A stretch of DNA of 64,000 nucleotides, from positions 32,558-96,557 of the forward strand of contig NZ_JAYMYJ010000047.1 in the NCBI RefSeq assembly GCF_035668035.1. The letters run 5' to 3'. This document shows, piece after piece, positions 63,215-64,000 of the stretch. The position numbers and the translations under genes are program-made. This DNA comes from Thiothrix phosphatis (GTDB lineage Bacteria; Pseudomonadota; Gammaproteobacteria; Thiotrichales; Thiotrichaceae). The notes under the pieces are model-generated. The model ran no database searches. It saw only the letters and a list, made by a program, of their open reading frames with translations, and had not been told where the DNA came from. The first letter of the stretch is position 1. The number at the start of each line of letters is the position of its first letter.

Positions 63215-63922
63215 GACGGGCTTCCCGTGTGGTAGCAAAACGGCTCCTGGTTTTCATAGACCGACCCCAGGGTGCGTTGCAGGCACTCGACGCCGTGCGC
63301 TACCGAGCCCGCCAGCACATAGGGGCGGGTTGCATAATAATTGCCCCAGTCATCATCGGTCGGTGCCAGTAGCGAGGGTCGGGCCTCACAGAGGGTTTGC
63401 GGCTGCAAACCCAGCATTTTCAAGTGGCGGCGCAGGTCCAGCGTGCCGGTGACTACCGTGTAACGGACGTTGCGGAAGTCCAGGTATGACGCGAGTGCGG
63501 CAAACAGAAAAACGGATGAGCCGCCCCCTGCGGACGCTAGCGCGCCGATTTCCACGATTTCACGACGTGTGACCGCCTGACCGTATAGGGTGGCAAGTTC
63601 CTGTTCAATGGGTGCAGCGGTGTATTGCTCTAGAAACAACGGTTGTTGGTGTGCGTAACGGAAGCCTGCGGCGGCGAGGATTTCGCCGTCCTGATTACTG
63701 ACTGACGCTGATCAGGTAGGGGTAGTGGATCTGGATGCTTGCCTGGTACGCATCACGAAAGATGGTTTGGATGAAGCCTTCCACCCTGAGTCGATCGGGG
63801 CCGACACTGCCGGTGATGTCGACGGCTTTGGGCATGACGTGGCTTATTTTGGCGATGCGTCGGCCTTGAAAGCTCAGTCTGGCAGTTTCCAGAGCGTTTT
63901 CGCGCAGATATAACGATAGCAC
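63211..63922 (-). pseudogene. Thermostable-hemolysin-family gene split by a 4-bp duplication
   Basis: From GTG 63922 (GGAGT eight bases upstream) the first 75 codons give MLSLYLRENALETARLSFQG to IHYPYLISVSQ and stop at 63695. A second frame, 63639-63211, gives LFLEQYTAAPIEQELATLYG and IVEIGALASAGGGSSVFLF, the middle and end of the same family (T_hemolysin, acyltransferase-like fold). At the junction the plus strand reads ACTGACTG (63697-63704). Removing one ACTG makes a continuous product through SVSNQDGEILAAAGFRYAHQ, exactly as family members read. So the gene is intact apart from one tandem four-base duplication. Joined, it would be about 235 residues. It is the first gene of the overlapping operon. 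Confidence 0.82.
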
Positions 63923-63966
63923 CGGGTTTTACTCCTTCCGCAGGGAATTTAATCTATTGGGAAATC

Positions 63967-63983
63967 CCCCGGCTTTGCCGGGG
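63967..63983. other. Short hairpin at the window end
   Basis: CCCCGGC (63967-63973), TTT and GCCGGGG (63977-63983) form a perfect seven-pair stem. There is no clear U-run on either side. It lies 45 bases upstream of the hemolysin-family start and may end transcription of a gene outside the window. Confidence 0.35.
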
Positions 63984-64000
63984 AGACGTGCATAGTTTGA

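Overview
The window reads as chromosomal DNA of a gammaproteobacterium. The ribosomal, RNA polymerase, parAB/mnmG and dxs/ispA/xseB neighbourhoods, a sigma-32 gene, ZapD and ClpB all fit that class. A Thiothrix-like (Thiotrichales) relative is my best guess, but it rests on general resemblance and not on a search.

Positions 1-27,960 are one long plus-strand run of core genes: the end of rplA, an L10-type leader, rplJ-rplL-rpoB-rpoC, then the str group (rpsL-rpsG-fusA-tuf), rpsJ, and the S10, spc and alpha ribosomal groups through secY, rpmJ, rpoA and rplQ. Two control regions stand out: a strong promoter whose -35 box is the loop of the hairpin behind rpoC, and an internal promoter plus hairpin between rpsJ and rplC. 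Positions 28,000-40,250 hold housekeeping genes: a small membrane protein, bioB, mnmG-rsmG-parA-parB, rpsT, coaE-zapD, a DUF2914-type secreted protein with a repeat tail, xseB-ispA-dxs and a DoxX-type membrane protein.

Positions 40,290-49,650 are less ordinary. A 690-residue heptad-repeat protein diverges from rpoH across a perfect CIRCE operator. Two unlisted 31-residue membrane microproteins follow, convergent with rpoH. Next come an HNH nuclease and a Tae4-like peptidoglycan amidase overlapping a lipoprotein gene that is probably its immunity factor. A SPOR protein, an acetyltransferase and a P-type ATPase without the usual CPx motif complete the stretch. clpB follows, behind a good sigma-32 promoter, so rpoH, CIRCE and a heat-shock target lie close together.

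Positions 52,250-54,400 are an accessory patch at the 3' end of clpB. A HigB2/HigA2 toxin-antitoxin pair lies between two 111-bp copies of the clpB tail. Beyond it are an unlisted gene interrupted by an in-frame amber codon and an intact antitoxin preceded by only the tail of its toxin gene. From 54,380 to 63,922 every gene is on the minus strand. Read in transcription order these are: a frameshifted thermostable-hemolysin-family gene, an AMP-forming ligase, a haem-oxygenase-like diiron enzyme and a short-chain dehydrogenase (all overlapping), then a secreted TPR protein, a membrane-anchored LuxR-type regulator, and an RND efflux adaptor, RND pump and small lipoprotein. This arrangement suggests a small-molecule pathway with its own regulator and exporter, and it is the best candidate here for an undescribed system. 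No tRNA, rRNA, CRISPR array or insertion sequence was recognised.
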